Positions 1 through 9,862 of a DNA stretch of 64,000 nucleotides are shown one piece after another (the first letter of the stretch is position 1; each line of letters opens with the position of its first letter). Both the position numbers and the translations under genes were made by a program. Origin of the DNA: Methylohalomonas sp034521715 (GTDB lineage: Bacteria; Pseudomonadota; Gammaproteobacteria; Methylohalomonadales; Methylohalomonadaceae); assembly GCA_034521715.1 (NCBI GenBank), contig JAXHLY010000004.1, forward strand, positions 186,001 to 250,000. Reading direction: 5' to 3'. The notes under the pieces were generated by a model, which made no database searches, had not been told where the DNA came from, and was given only the letters and a program-made list of their open reading frames with translations.

Positions 1-138
1 GCATTATTGTATTCATGTTGCAGTTGCACATGTTCGCCAGACTTCCGTGCGTTGCAGAAGCTGCGGCGAAACGCTCCGGTTATCGACTCTGAAATACGTC
101 AATGTAATGACTTTATTCGGAGTTCCCTTAAAACGACA

Positions 139-162
139 AAGCCCGGCCTCGCGGCCGGGCTT
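139..162 (-). terminator. Intrinsic terminator of the PuuD-like gene
   Basis: A perfect 10-bp GC-rich stem (AAGCCCGGCC / GGCCGGGCTT) with a 4-base loop is followed on the minus strand by TGTCGTTTT. It lies 26 bases after the stop of the minus-strand membrane gene and fits a rho-independent terminator for it. Confidence 0.75.
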
Positions 163-187
163 GTTGAACGAGACCCTGTGCCGGGAT

Positions 188-706
188 TCAGAACGGCAGG
201 CCGTGTGACGCCGCCCCCATGAACAACAACATCGGAATCGACAACAGGGTGTTGGATCGCGACGCCAGGAAGGCGGTACGTTTGGCCCTGGCCTTTTCAT
301 CGTCACTGGCTTCGACCATGCCCAGTACCTTTTTCTGATTCGGCCAGATCAGCACCCAGACATTGAACAGCATGATAGTACCCAGCCAGGCACCCACGCC
401 GATCGTTGTCGCGTACAGGCGTTCGCCCGCATCCAGCGTCAGGCCGAGCGCAAAGGCGTCGACAAAGGCGCCGTTATGCGCCAGGAAGGCGGCGCCCGAC
501 AGCCAGGTTACCAGCGCCGACCAGCGAAACCAGACCAGCGCCAGTGGCGCGACATACTTGCCAATGGCGGCCGGTCCGGGTCCGCCCGTATCGGCGGTCG
601 CCCGGGCCTGGGCGGGTACCTGCACGAAGTTGAAGTAATACAGCAACCCTATCCAGGTCACACCGGCCAGATAATGTAACCAGCGAAGCAATATTGCGGT
701 TTCCAT
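188..706 (-). CDS. PuuD-like integral membrane protein
   Basis: The 172-residue product has four or more hydrophobic segments (about residues 5-25, 50-85, 95-125 and 150-170). The N-terminal 'LLRWLHYLAGVTWIGLLYYFNFVQVP' region, a conserved Trp-Ile-Gly membrane motif, and the later 'WPNQ' resemble the membrane domain of urate hydroxylase PuuD. In this lineage such proteins often stand alone without the cytochrome c domain that PuuD carries at its C-terminus, and none is seen here. Enzymatic activity on urate is therefore unproven. It is followed by an intrinsic terminator. A separate 29-codon membrane ORF lies just upstream on the same strand and may be co-transcribed. Confidence 0.7.
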   Translation of the reverse strand: METAILLRWLHYLAGVTWIGLLYYFNFVQVPAQARATADTGGPGPAAIGKYVAPLALVWFRWSALVTWLSGAAFLAHNGAFVDAFALGLTLDAGERLYATTIGVGAWLGTIMLFNVWVLIWPNQKKVLGMVEASDDEKARAKRTAFLASRSNTLLSIPMLLFMGAASHGLPF

Positions 707-760
707 AGACCTACCCCTTAAGAATTGTTCGGATTGGGACTGGATCAGCCTGAGGACATC

Positions 761-850
761 TCAGGCGATCGCGTTCACGATAACAACCAGTATGGCGGAC
801 AATACAATGCCCGATATGATGGTTCCCCAGATTGAATTCAGCGGGTTCAT
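761..850 (-). CDS. 29-residue single-span membrane peptide
   Basis: This short ORF encodes a peptide starting MNPLNSIWGTIISG and ending VNAIA, almost entirely one hydrophobic helix (about residues 8-28) with short polar ends. A strong Shine-Dalgarno sequence (GGAGGTGACC) directly precedes the ATG, which is the main evidence that it is translated. It sits 54 bases upstream of the PuuD-like gene on the same strand. A weak inverted repeat (CCTGAG/CTCAGG, 749-765) overlaps the stop. I do not recognise the family; it could be a small subunit or regulator of the adjacent membrane protein, but that is inference. Confidence 0.5.
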   Translation of the reverse strand: MNPLNSIWGTIISGIVLSAILVVIVNAIA

Positions 851-1025
851 GGTCACCTCCGGCCCGGTTCTGTGAGCGATTACGTCTTTACAATTGCTTC
901 TATTTCAGTAACTTAAGCTGCTCAACCTCGACAATATCCTGATTATACTGCCTCGGCGGGCGGCTTTCATCCCCCGCGGCGGAATATCGCCGGGACGGGC
1001 GTGGCCCGGGCCGGGCCGCCGGCCA

Positions 1026-1631
1026 TCAGTCACCGAGGTTACGGGCGACAAAATCCCAGTTCACGAGATTGAAAAAGGCCTCGACGTATTTCGGCCGCGC
1101 ATTGCGGTAGTCGATGTAATAGGCATGCTCCCACACATCGCAGGTCAGCAGCGGTTTCAGGTCCTGGTCCTGCTGCAGGGGATTGCCGGCATCATCGGTA
1201 TTGACGATTTCCACGGAGCCGTCGTTTTTCGCCACCAGCCAGGTCCAGCCGGAGCCGAAATTGCTGACGGCCATTTCCTGGAACTTGTTCCGGAAATCCG
1301 AGAACGAGCCGAAGGCGGACTTGATGGCATTGCCGAGTTCGCCGCCCGGCTCCTTGCCGCCGGCGGGCGTCATGCAGTGCCAGTAGAAAGTATGGTTCCA
1401 GACCTGCGCAGCCTGGTTAAAAAGCTTGCCGGCCGGCGCCTTGCGGATGATATCTTCCAGTGCCGCGTCTTCATATTCGCTGCCCGGCAGCATACCGTTG
1501 AGCGTATCGACATAGGCCTTGTGGTGCTTGCCGTAATGGTATTCCAGTGTCTCGGCGGAGATGTAGGGTTCCAGGGCATCCCTGGCATAGGGCAATTCGG
1601 GTAATTCATGTTTTGCTAGCGACTGTTCCAT
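1026..1631 (-). CDS. sodB: Superoxide dismutase, Fe type
   Basis: Converts superoxide to oxygen and hydrogen peroxide in the cytoplasm. The 201-residue protein has the full Fe/Mn-SOD metal site: His32 (in EYHYGKHH), His80 (in VWNHTFYW), Asp165 and His169 (in DVWEHAYYIDY). Gln76 in AAQVWNH is the second-shell glutamine position characteristic of iron enzymes, so I call it FeSOD; cambialism cannot be excluded. An AGAGG Shine-Dalgarno lies upstream of the ATG. The gene is monocistronic and divergent from the hydantoinase-B-like gene. Confidence 0.95.
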   Translation of the reverse strand: MEQSLAKHELPELPYARDALEPYISAETLEYHYGKHHKAYVDTLNGMLPGSEYEDAALEDIIRKAPAGKLFNQAAQVWNHTFYWHCMTPAGGKEPGGELGNAIKSAFGSFSDFRNKFQEMAVSNFGSGWTWLVAKNDGSVEIVNTDDAGNPLQQDQDLKPLLTCDVWEHAYYIDYRNARPKYVEAFFNLVNWDFVARNLGD

Positions 1632-1740
1632 TGATTAACCTCTTGAGTATGATCGAAACAGGTAAATGTAAGGCATTCAATTTGCTGAAGGCGCAGCGAG
1701 TATAAAGCAGCTGCATCCTGCTCAAAAGCCGCCTTTGATT

Positions 1741-3276
1741 ATGGACCCGATAGAACTGTCTCTGTTCTCCAGCCGTATCCAGACCGTGTGCGATGAAATG
1801 GGCGCGGTGCTGCGCTATGCTGCCTTCTCGCCGAATATCAAGGACCGCCTCGACTATTCCTGTGCCGTGTTCGACGCAGACGGTCTGCTGTGTGCCCAGG
1901 CGGCGCATATACCCGTACATCTCGGCAGCATGGCCTATGCCATGCGCGGCATTGTCAGCCGCTGTGACTGGCGGCCGGGCGACATGATCATTCTCAATGA
2001 TCCCTATCTCGGTGGCACGCACTTGCCGGATGTGACCGTGATCGCGCCGGTATTTCCCACCCAGGACCAGGCCGACCGGCCGCTGGCCTTTGTCGCCAAC
2101 CGCGCCCACCACGCCGATATCGGCGCCGCATCGCCCGGTTCCATGCCCCTGGCCCGCGATCTGGCGGAAGAAGGCGTCCTGCTGTCGCCCCGCTACCTGC
2201 TGCGTGATAACCGGATCGTGACTGAAACATTCATGCCCCTGCTCGATGCGCTGAACAACCCGCGCCAGGCGGAAGCGGATTTCCATGCCCAGATCAGCGC
2301 CAACCACACCGGCATCGCGCGGCTCGGCCGGCTGATACTAGGCATGGGCAGCGGCGTATTCTGCGGCGCGCTCGCTGCCCTGAATGACTATGCCGAGACA
2401 CTCGCCCGCCACGGCCTTGCCGAACTGCCGGCCGGTGAATATGAATTCGAGGATTATATGGATGATGACGGCCTCGGCAGCGAAGACATCAGGATTGCCG
2501 TCAATGTCCGCATCGGGGAAGGCACTGTCGATCTGGATTTCAGCGGCACGGCGGCGCAGGTGGCAGGCAACATCAACTGCCCGTTATCGGTGACCGCCGC
2601 GGCGGTCTATTACTGCCTGTACTGCCTGATGCCGGCCCGGACCCCGGCCTGTGCCGGCAGCTTCCGGCCGATCCGCTTCAGCGCCCCGCGCGGCTGTCTC
2701 ATCAACGCCAAATCCCCGGCTGCCGTGGCGGCCGGTAATGTCGAAACCAGCAGCCGTATCGTCGATGTCATTTTCGGCGCCCTGGCGCAGGCGGCAGCGG
2801 AGCGGATACCGGCAGCGAGCCAGGGGACGATGAACAATATCGCCATGGGCGGCAGCGGCTGGGATTATTATGAAACCGCCGGCGGCGGCATGGGCGCGGG
2901 TCGCTACGGCGGCGGTCTGGACGGCATCCAGACGCACATGACCAATACCCTGAACACGCCCATTGAAATCGTCGAAATGCAGTATCCTTTGCGCATCGGC
3001 CGCTACAGCCTGCGCGATAGTTCCGGTGGCGACGGGCAACGACACGGAGGTGACGGATTGCTGCGGGAGTATGTCTTTCTGGAACCCACCAGCGTCACCC
3101 TGCTGACGGAACGGCGCCGGTTCGCACCCTGGGGCCTGGCCGGCGGCAGTGCCGGTCGCAGCGGCGCAAACAGCCTCAATAACACTGCGCTGCCCGCCAA
3201 AGTCTGCCTCAGCGTGCAGCCGGGCGATCAGCTGCTACTGGCAACACCGGGTGGCGGCGGCTGGGGAAGCGCCTGA
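1741..3276 (+). CDS. Hydantoinase B / oxoprolinase beta-type protein
   Basis: The 511-residue product belongs to the HyuB family, whose members act with an HyuA-type ATPase subunit in ATP-dependent opening of hydantoins, 5-oxoproline or related rings. Recognisable parts are the N-terminal RLDYSCAVFDADG segment, the HIPVHLGSM loop, the GDMIILNDPYLGGTHLPD block and the glycine-rich 'GGGMGAGRYGGG' stretch near residue 385. The ATG at 1741 is chosen over an upstream TTG at 1735. No hyuA-like gene lies beside it: sodB is on one side and grxD on the other. It is therefore an orphan subunit in this window, and the real substrate is unknown. Confidence 0.85.
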   Translation: MDPIELSLFSSRIQTVCDEMGAVLRYAAFSPNIKDRLDYSCAVFDADGLLCAQAAHIPVHLGSMAYAMRGIVSRCDWRPGDMIILNDPYLGGTHLPDVTVIAPVFPTQDQADRPLAFVANRAHHADIGAASPGSMPLARDLAEEGVLLSPRYLLRDNRIVTETFMPLLDALNNPRQAEADFHAQISANHTGIARLGRLILGMGSGVFCGALAALNDYAETLARHGLAELPAGEYEFEDYMDDDGLGSEDIRIAVNVRIGEGTVDLDFSGTAAQVAGNINCPLSVTAAAVYYCLYCLMPARTPACAGSFRPIRFSAPRGCLINAKSPAAVAAGNVETSSRIVDVIFGALAQAAAERIPAASQGTMNNIAMGGSGWDYYETAGGGMGAGRYGGGLDGIQTHMTNTLNTPIEIVEMQYPLRIGRYSLRDSSGGDGQRHGGDGLLREYVFLEPTSVTLLTERRRFAPWGLAGGSAGRSGANSLNNTALPAKVCLSVQPGDQLLLATPGGGGWGSA

Positions 3277-3294
3277 GGTGCATTTATATTCACG

Positions 3295-3357
3295 GTGGGA
3301 GCCGATTACATCGGCGATACGCTGTCAAAGGTATCGCGGACTCAAGTCCGCTCCCAC
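3295..3357. repeat. REP-like palindrome, copy 1
   Basis: The ends are GTGGGAGC and GCTCCCAC. Inside are two smaller stems, one around CCGATtacATCGG and one around GCGGACTcaAGTCCGC. Related full or half copies occur at 38905, 40013, 43048, 47584, 52797 and 53429. It lies between the hydantoinase-B-like gene and grxD. Confidence 0.8.
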
Positions 3358-3472
3358 AGGTTCTTGCTTCCCGCCATCCCCGTCACTCGCAGTGCGGTGC
3401 ATAAGCCATGGAAAAATTGATAGAATAGCTTGTAATTCACTACGGCAGTTAGCCAACTCAGAGGTACTACCA

Positions 3473-3805
3473 ATGGATGTTACCGAACAGATCAAGCAGG
3501 CAGTTGAAGGCAATCCTATTGTGGTTTTCATGAAGGGCACGCCGGACTTTCCGCAGTGCGGTTTTTCCATGCGTACGGTGGAAGCACTGAAGGCCTGCGA
3601 TGTCGAATTCGCCTATGTGGATGTGCTCGCCCAGCCGGAAATACGTTCGGGTCTGCCGCAGTATTCACACTGGCCGACCTTTCCCCAGGTTTTCATCAAC
3701 GGCGAACTGATCGGCGGCTGTGATATCACGCTCGAGCTGTATCAGAAAGGCGAACTGCAGGAAATGGCAAAGGCGGCCGCCGGTAACGAAGCCACAGCCG
3801 GTTAA
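3473..3805 (+). CDS. grxD: Monothiol glutaredoxin, Grx4 family
   Basis: The 110-residue protein is of normal length for GrxD, which binds and delivers [2Fe-2S] clusters with glutathione and BolA-type partners. It has the CGFS active site at residues 29-32 and the WPTFPQVFINGELIGGCDI block that forms the glutathione pocket. A GAGG Shine-Dalgarno before ATG 3473 decides the start; the open frame runs further upstream but through a REP palindrome. It converges with dnaQ with only 12 bases between the stops. Confidence 0.95.
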   Translation: MDVTEQIKQAVEGNPIVVFMKGTPDFPQCGFSMRTVEALKACDVEFAYVDVLAQPEIRSGLPQYSHWPTFPQVFINGELIGGCDITLELYQKGELQEMAKAAAGNEATAG

Positions 3806-3817
3806 GGTGGCGGCGGC

Positions 3818-4546
3818 TCAGCCGCTCTGCTCCGGATCGTGCATCTGTGGCTGGCGCCATAGGCAAACCCCGCCGCTGCGTTTCTCAAGATCATCGAGGC
3901 GGCGTTCATGTGCCTCCAGCTCACTTTCCGGCACTTTCACCCGCACCAGTGGCGGGCGCTCGACAGCCTGCAGCGTATCCCGATCGATACTGCCGGGCCC
4001 GTAATCCGATACCAGACCCAGATCTTCCTGGCCACTGGTCATTAACAGATAAACATCCAGCAGGATTTCCGCGTCCAGCAGCGCACCGTGTAGTTGGCGC
4101 GCGGAATTATCCACTTCCAGTCGCCGGCACAATTCATCAAGACTATTACGCTTGCCCGGATACATATCGCGTGCCATAAGCAACGTATCAACGACCCGGC
4201 AGTAATCCTCCAACCTGCCCCATTCCGGCCCCAGCCGCTCGAGTTCCGCATTGATAAACGCAACATCAAACGGTGCATTGTGAATGACCAATTCGCTGTC
4301 ACGAACGAAATTGATAAAGTCATTAGCGATCTCATTGAAGCAGGGTTTATCGGCAAGAAACTCGTTACTGATGCCATGGACATCAAATGCACCTTCATCA
4401 ATATCGCGCTCGGGATTGAGATACTGGTGAAAGTGACGCTTGGTCTGACGCCGATTGATTACCTCGACACAGCCGATCTCGATAATGCGATGGCCCTGCG
4501 CCGGTTCCAGGCCGGTTGTTTCGGTATCAAGTATGATTTGACGCAT
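3818..4546 (-). CDS. dnaQ: DNA polymerase III epsilon subunit (proofreading exonuclease)
   Basis: The 242-residue protein is a DEDDh 3'-5' exonuclease that proofreads for the replicative polymerase. Exo I is DTETTG (Asp7, Glu9), Exo II is HNAPFDVAFIN and Exo III is HGALLDAEILLDVYL, giving the four acidic residues and the catalytic His. The C-terminal extension after about residue 185 matches the part that binds the alpha subunit. It lies next to rnhA as in many gammaproteobacteria, but here both genes are on the same strand and separated by a heptamer-array cassette. Confidence 0.95.
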   Translation of the reverse strand: MRQIILDTETTGLEPAQGHRIIEIGCVEVINRRQTKRHFHQYLNPERDIDEGAFDVHGISNEFLADKPCFNEIANDFINFVRDSELVIHNAPFDVAFINAELERLGPEWGRLEDYCRVVDTLLMARDMYPGKRNSLDELCRRLEVDNSARQLHGALLDAEILLDVYLLMTSGQEDLGLVSDYGPGSIDRDTLQAVERPPLVRVKVPESELEAHERRLDDLEKRSGGVCLWRQPQMHDPEQSG

Positions 4547-4568
4547 TGGCTACAGTATCTCGTTCCTC

Positions 4569-4697
4569 GTGAATAGTGAATAGTGAATAGAAAATAGAAT
4601 TTCTTTCGGGAACTTTTTAGCCCCGCCCATCCAAATTCACTATTCACTATCCGCTATCACCTATTCACTAATTCACTATTCAACTATTCACTATTCA
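4569..4697. repeat. Inverted heptamer-array cassette E1 (dnaQ-rnhA spacer)
   Basis: Three exact GTGAATA units (4569-4589) are followed by a 45-bp core (4590-4634, containing TTTCGGGAACTTTTTAG) and then by ATTCACT units and variants in the opposite orientation (4635-4697). The right array overlaps the probable rnhA stop codon. The core aligns with the cores at 39572-39616 and about 18748-18785. Confidence 0.85.
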
Positions 4698-5131
4698 ACA
4701 TTTCATCAATCGCCTCGTTGGCCAGCTGATCAGACGAGTTCATTTTCAACGTGACCACTGTGGCCACGCACCCAGTGCCAGTTGATTTCATGTCGCTGTA
4801 CTGCAGCGTCAAGACGCTGCCACAGATCCTGGTTTTTGACCGGCTTTTTTGCCGCGGTTTTCCAGCCGCGTCTTTTCCAGTCGGCGAGCCATTCCATAAT
4901 ACCCTGCCGCAAGTATTGCGAGTCCGTGGTGAGCTCCACGCAACAGGGTTTGTTCAATGCCTCCAGGGCGGCTATGGCAGCATATAATTCCATACGGTTA
5001 TTGGTAGTATGTGCCTCGGCACCCGACAGGGTTTTTTCCTGGTCATCAAAACGCAACAGGGCGCCCCAGCCGCCCGGCCCCGGGTTGCCCCGGCAGGCAC
5101 CGTCGGTAAATATCTCTACGCAACGAGTCAT
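4684..5131 (-). CDS. rnhA: Ribonuclease HI (C-terminal frameshift)
   Basis: Cleaves RNA in RNA:DNA hybrids during replication. The first frame gives FTDGACRGNPGPGGWG, NRMELYAAI, DSQY and HSGHVENE, supplying the catalytic Asp/Glu/Asp residues, and then stops early at 4730. In the adjacent frame the expected family C-terminus follows at once (SDQLANEAIDEMLNSE), ending with a TAG at 4684-4686 that lies inside the heptamer array. One surplus base near 4733 explains this. The start codon overlaps the stop of the methyltransferase gene (ATGA), suggesting translational coupling. Confidence 0.9.
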
Positions 5132-5889
5132 CCATTGTTCCTGTGTGCGGTCGGCTCGGCGAAACCGGAGGCGATCATACGCCGTCTTTCGCGCCAGAGT
5201 TCACGTACCGGTGTCAGCGGGACGACATGCTTCCTGGCCAGAATGGCATGCACGCCGCCGAACCATGGCCAGCACCAGCGCCCGAGTTTCTCCATGAAAT
5301 GCAGCTTCTGCAATACACTGCTTCGCTTCAGTGGCGGCCGGTAGTAAAGCTCGCGGGTTTCCAGGATCTCGAAGCCGAGCAGATGTAGCCAGTCATGCAA
5401 ACGAAAGGCACTAAAAAAATGTCCGCTCCAGGGTGCTCGTTCTCGCCAGGAGAGCACCAGACGCCATAATCCCCACAGACTCCATGGGTTAAAGGTAAAG
5501 ATCAACAGATGGCCTTCACCAATCAACACGCGTTCACATTCACGCAGAACCTGGTGTGGATGTGATTCAAACTCGAGCACATGCGGCAACAGCAAGACAT
5601 CGACACTATCCGAAGCCAGCGGCAGGTAATTACCTGCACAGGTAACGGCAGTATGATCGTCAGTCCTGGCAGTGGCATCGATTTCCGCCACTGCCTTATG
5701 AGTGATGCGGCTTGCCTGCAGCATATCCGAGTCATCCAGCCGTCCCAGCTGAATAATGTGATAACCGAACAGGTCGGGAAGCCATTCAGCCAGTACTGCC
5801 TGTTCGGACTGCAACAGACTGGCACCCGGCATTTGCCTGAACCACTGGCGCAGCCCGTGACGCGTAGATTTCATTTCCGGAACGTCCAT
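5128..5889 (-). CDS. YafS-like SAM-dependent methyltransferase
   Basis: A class I methyltransferase-like protein of about 253 residues, with the central 'LPLASDSVDVLLLPHVLEF' (post-III region) and 'VLRECERVLIGEGHLLIFTFNPWSLWG' segments typical of the YafS/methyltransferase-11 group next to rnhA. The glycine-rich motif I is degenerate (YHIIQLGRLD). ATG 5889 is preferred over the upstream in-frame ATG at 5931; 5874 is another possible start. In E. coli gloB lies between mltD and yafS; here it is absent and mltD is directly divergent from this gene. The substrate is unknown. Confidence 0.75.
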   Translation of the reverse strand: MDVPEMKSTRHGLRQWFRQMPGASLLQSEQAVLAEWLPDLFGYHIIQLGRLDDSDMLQASRITHKAVAEIDATARTDDHTAVTCAGNYLPLASDSVDVLLLPHVLEFESHPHQVLRECERVLIGEGHLLIFTFNPWSLWGLWRLVLSWRERAPWSGHFFSAFRLHDWLHLLGFEILETRELYYRPPLKRSSVLQKLHFMEKLGRWCWPWFGGVHAILARKHVVPLTPVRELWRERRRMIASGFAEPTAHRNNG

Positions 5890-5999
5890 GGTGGCATGAC
5901 TCTGGCTCCTGATCACCGTAACTATAACCAATCCTTAATATTCTGTGTAAGCAGTTGATTATGCTTGACTTGGATGAAGCATGCCCATAGCATTAGCGC

Positions 6000-7608
6000 A
6001 TGCCGAACAAGCATGTACTAATAACAATAACAAGCCTTCTGCTTCTCGGGGCCTGTTCCCACAGCAGCGTTCAGGGACCCACGGCGTCGCGGAGCGGGGA
6101 CAGTGAACGGGTCGCGCATATCGACCTCGATATCAGACCCGAGACACAAGACGCCGCCATTCGTGCCAATGAATGGGCTTCCGAGCAACAGGCCGGGAAA
6201 CAACCTGCCAGCAACGATTACGATGATCTTTGGGCACGGATCCGCGCCGGCATGACACTGGACCGTGAACTAGGCCAGCCGGCGGTGCGCGGCAAACTTG
6301 CCTGGTACAGTGATCACCAGGCTTACCTGGATCGGGTTGCCGAGCGCGCCAGACCCTATTTGTACCACATCGTCGAACAGCTCGAGGCGCGGAACCTGCC
6401 ACTCGAACTGGCCCTGCTCCCCATCGTCGAGAGCGCCTATCAGCCGCTGGCCTACTCACGCAGTCACGCCGCCGGTATCTGGCAATTCATCCCCGCCACC
6501 GGCCGCCGCTATGGTCTGAAGCAGAACTGGTGGTATGACGGCCGCCGCGACATTGTTGCCTCGACGCGCGCAGCACTCGATTATCTCGAATTCCTGCACA
6601 GCGAATTCAACGGCAACTGGCAGCACGCCGTCGCCGCCTACAACGCCGGCGAGAACAACGTCCTGCGGGCCATCAAGCGCAACCAGACCAGCGGCCGCTC
6701 CACCGCCTTCTGGCACCTCAGGACTACCACGGGAAACGCGGGGTTACGTGCCGGCACTGCTGGCGATCGCCGAGATCGTCGCCAACCCGGAACAGCACGG
6801 CGTAACGCTGCAGCCGATAGCTAATGAACCTTATTTCAGCCGCATTGCCACTGGTGGCCAGATCGATCTCGACAAGGCAGCCAATCTTGCCGGCATCGAT
6901 GCGGCAGAAATGAAACGGCTCAATCCGGGATTCAAACGCTGGGCCACGGATCCGGACGGACCGCACAGCGTGCTGATACCCGTTGATCGCTCGGAACAGT
7001 TCACAGCCGCCATCGATCAGTTACCCAAGGAACAGCGGCTGACCTGGCATCAGCACCGCATACGCCGCGGCGAAACCCTGGGCCAGATAGCACACCGCTA
7101 CGGCACAACAGTCACCGTCCTCCAGCGCACCAACAAGATCCGCGGTCACCTGATTCGTGAAGGCCGGCATTTACTGATCCCGGCGCCGGGTGCCGAAAAT
7201 GATCGCCCGCCGGCCATTGCGGCACGTGACAGCGGGGGCAGCAGCATACCGGCAAACACCGCTGCAATGCACACCGTCAACCGCGGTGATTCCCTGTGGA
7301 CCATATCGCGACGCTACGGCACCAGCGTGGCAGACCTGACCGCAGTCAACAATATCAACAGCAACGTCGTACTGCGGCCCGGTCAGAAACTCAGACTGCC
7401 GGAGCGGCAAACCACCGCCACCGACCAGTCACGCCGGCTTGTCAATTACACCGTGCGCCGTGGCGATTCCCTGTGGACCATCTCCAGGCGCTTCCAGGTA
7501 CCGCTGGCGTCACTGCGCGAGTGGAACAGCCTGCATCACAAGACACTGTTACAGCCGGGCCAGGAACTACAGGTCTATCTCAGCGGCAGCGAACCACACG
7601 GCATCTGA
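6000..7608 (+). CDS. mltD: Membrane-bound lytic murein transglycosylase D (one frameshift)
   Basis: Cleaves peptidoglycan glycan strands in the periplasm. The lipoprotein signal ends in LLLGAC, giving Cys19 as the lipid anchor. The SLT domain follows, with the catalytic Glu in ALLPIVESAYQP and the SHAAGIWQFIPATGRRYGL and AYNAGENNV motifs. Three LysM repeats occupy the C-terminus (about 7050-7190, 7265-7400 and 7440-7590), each with a GD/ETLGQIA or GDSLWTIS core. An extra A near 6724 shifts the frame in the expected HLRLPRETRGYVPALLA motif. Otherwise the protein is complete. Confidence 0.9.
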
Positions 7609-7677
7609 AAGTACACCGGAAAAATCAGTGTCCGCCCGGATGTTCTGAAGCATGGCATCATCCGGTAGAATCAAAGC

Positions 7678-9861
7678 ATGATCCGCGTCATTAAATGGCT
7701 GCTGCGGGGCATACTGCGCCTGCTTTACCGTGTCGATTGCCGGGGGCTGGAACATTACAAGGCCGCCGGTGATCGCGTTCTCATTGTCGCCAACCACACT
7801 TCATTGCTCGATGGCCTGTTGCTATATGCCTGGCTGCCCGAGACACCCACCTTCGCCATCAATACCAACATATCCCGCCAGTCACGGTTCAGTTTTTTTC
7901 TGAAGTTTGTCGATCTGTTCACCATGGATCCGACCAGCCCGCTATCGGTCAAATCGCTTATCCGCTATCTGCGCGAGGACAACAAGGCGGTCATTTTCCC
8001 GGAAGGACGGATCACGACCACCGGCGCACTGATGAAAATCTATGAAGGGCCGGGGCTGGTCGCGGACAGGGCCGAGGCCATGGTGCTGCCGATAGGTATC
8101 GACGGGCCGCAGTACTCGCCGTTTTCCTATCTTCAGGGCAAGGGACTGATCCGCTGGTTCCCGCGGATTACGATGCGGATACTGCCGCCGCGACGTATCC
8201 AGATTGACAAATCACTACAGGGCCAGGCGCGGCGCCGGGCAGCGGCAACCAAACTGCAGGACATCATGTATGAACTCTTTCCGGTACATACAATTACCGG
8301 CAGACAACCTTCCGGGCCTTTATTGACACGGTTAGGAACAACGACCGCAAACGGGTCATTCTCGAGGATATCCAGCGCGAACCCCAGACCTATGCCGGCT
8401 TACTGCTGCGGTCTTTTATTCTCGGCGGGGTCATGCGCCGGCTGACACAGCCCGGCGAACATGTCGGCCTGTTACTGCCGAACACCGTCGCACTCGCGGT
8501 CAGCTTCCTGGCACTGCAATATCTCGGCCGTGTGCCGGCGATGCTGAACATCACCGCGGGCGCGCAGGGCCTGCAGCGCGCCTGCAGCACCGGTAATGTA
8601 AAACGCGTGTTTACCTCCCGCGCCTTCGTCGAAAAGGCCGGGTTTGAAGACCTGATCGCCGCGCTTGCCGAACACGTGGATGTCATTTACCTGGAAGACC
8701 TCCGCGCCGGCATAGGCCTCAGGGAAAAGCTGATTGCGCTGTTACGGACACGATTCCCTGTCAGTCACTACAGACGCCAGATTGCCGATACCGATCCGGA
8801 CAGCCCTGCCGTCATACTGTTCACTTCCGGCTCGGAAGGTACTCCCAGGGCGTGGTGCTGTCGCACAGCAATCTGTGTCGGATTACGCCCAGGTACGCTG
8901 CTATATCGATTTCCGGCCCACTGACACGGTATTCACCTGTCTGCCGTTGTTTCATTCATTCGGCCTGAATGCCGGTTTTCTCATGCCCCTGCTCGGCGGC
9001 AGCCGTGTTTTTCTCTACCCCACGCCGCTGCACTATCGCATCATTCCGGAACTGATCTATGAACTCGGCGCCACCATACTATTCGGCACCAATACATTCT
9101 TCAGGGGCTATGCCAGATATGCACATGACTTTGACTTCCACACACTGCGTTACACCGTAGCGGGTGCCGAAAAACTCCGTGATGATACCGTTCGCCTGTG
9201 GATGGATCGCTTCGGCATCCGCATCCTGCAGGGTTATGGCGTCACAGAAACCAGTCCTGTCATCGCGGTCAACACCCCGCTACAGAACAGAACCGGCACC
9301 GTCGGCCGCATCATAACCGGCATGCATTATTACCTGGCGCCGGTCGATGGTATCGAACAGGGTGGCCGCCTGGTCGTCAGCGGCCCCAACATCATGATTG
9401 GTTATTTGCTGGCCAATCGCCCCGGTGAATTGGTACCGCCGGAAACAGAAAAGGGTGCGGGCTGGTATGACACCGGTGATATCGCCCATATCGACGAAGA
9501 CGGTTTTGTCACCATACTGGGACGCGCCAAGCGTTTCGCCAAGATCGGCGGCGAGATGGTATCGCTGACAGCCGTCGAGGAACTGGCACTGAATGCCTGG
9601 CCCGGCCATTCCCATGCCGCCGTCAATCTGCCGGATGAAAAAAAGGGTGAAAAAATCCTGCTGGTTACCAGCAAGCCGGATGCCGATCGCAGGGAGCTGG
9701 TGGAATTCGCCCATCGCCATGGTTACAGCGAACTGTCTATCCCAAGAAGCATAATCGGTATCGACGAGATACCGGTATTAGGCACCGGCAAGACGGATTA
9801 CACGACACTGCAAAAGCTGACGGAACAGGCAGACAGCGAAAACGCCAGCCGGATCGAATAG
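7678..9861 (+). CDS. aas: Aas-like bifunctional lysophospholipid acyltransferase / acyl-ACP ligase (three frameshifts)
   Basis: N-terminal PlsC-type acyltransferase domain with the HX4D box (NHTSLLD) and FPEGRITTTG, then an AMP-forming ligase domain with TSGSEGTP, LPLFHSFGL, QGYGVTETSP, WYDTGDIAHIDEDGF and a C-terminal GKTDYTTLQ lysine motif. This matches enzymes that re-acylate 2-acyl-glycerophosphoethanolamine, although these lack the middle MFS transporter seen in some fusions. Frames switch near 8300, 8850 and 8880; in the last two the expected GVVLSHSNLC motif is readable in the third frame. The stop at 9859-9861 touches an octamer array. The gene seems functional apart from the indels, which look like sequence error. 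Confidence 0.85.
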
Positions 9862-9862
9862 G

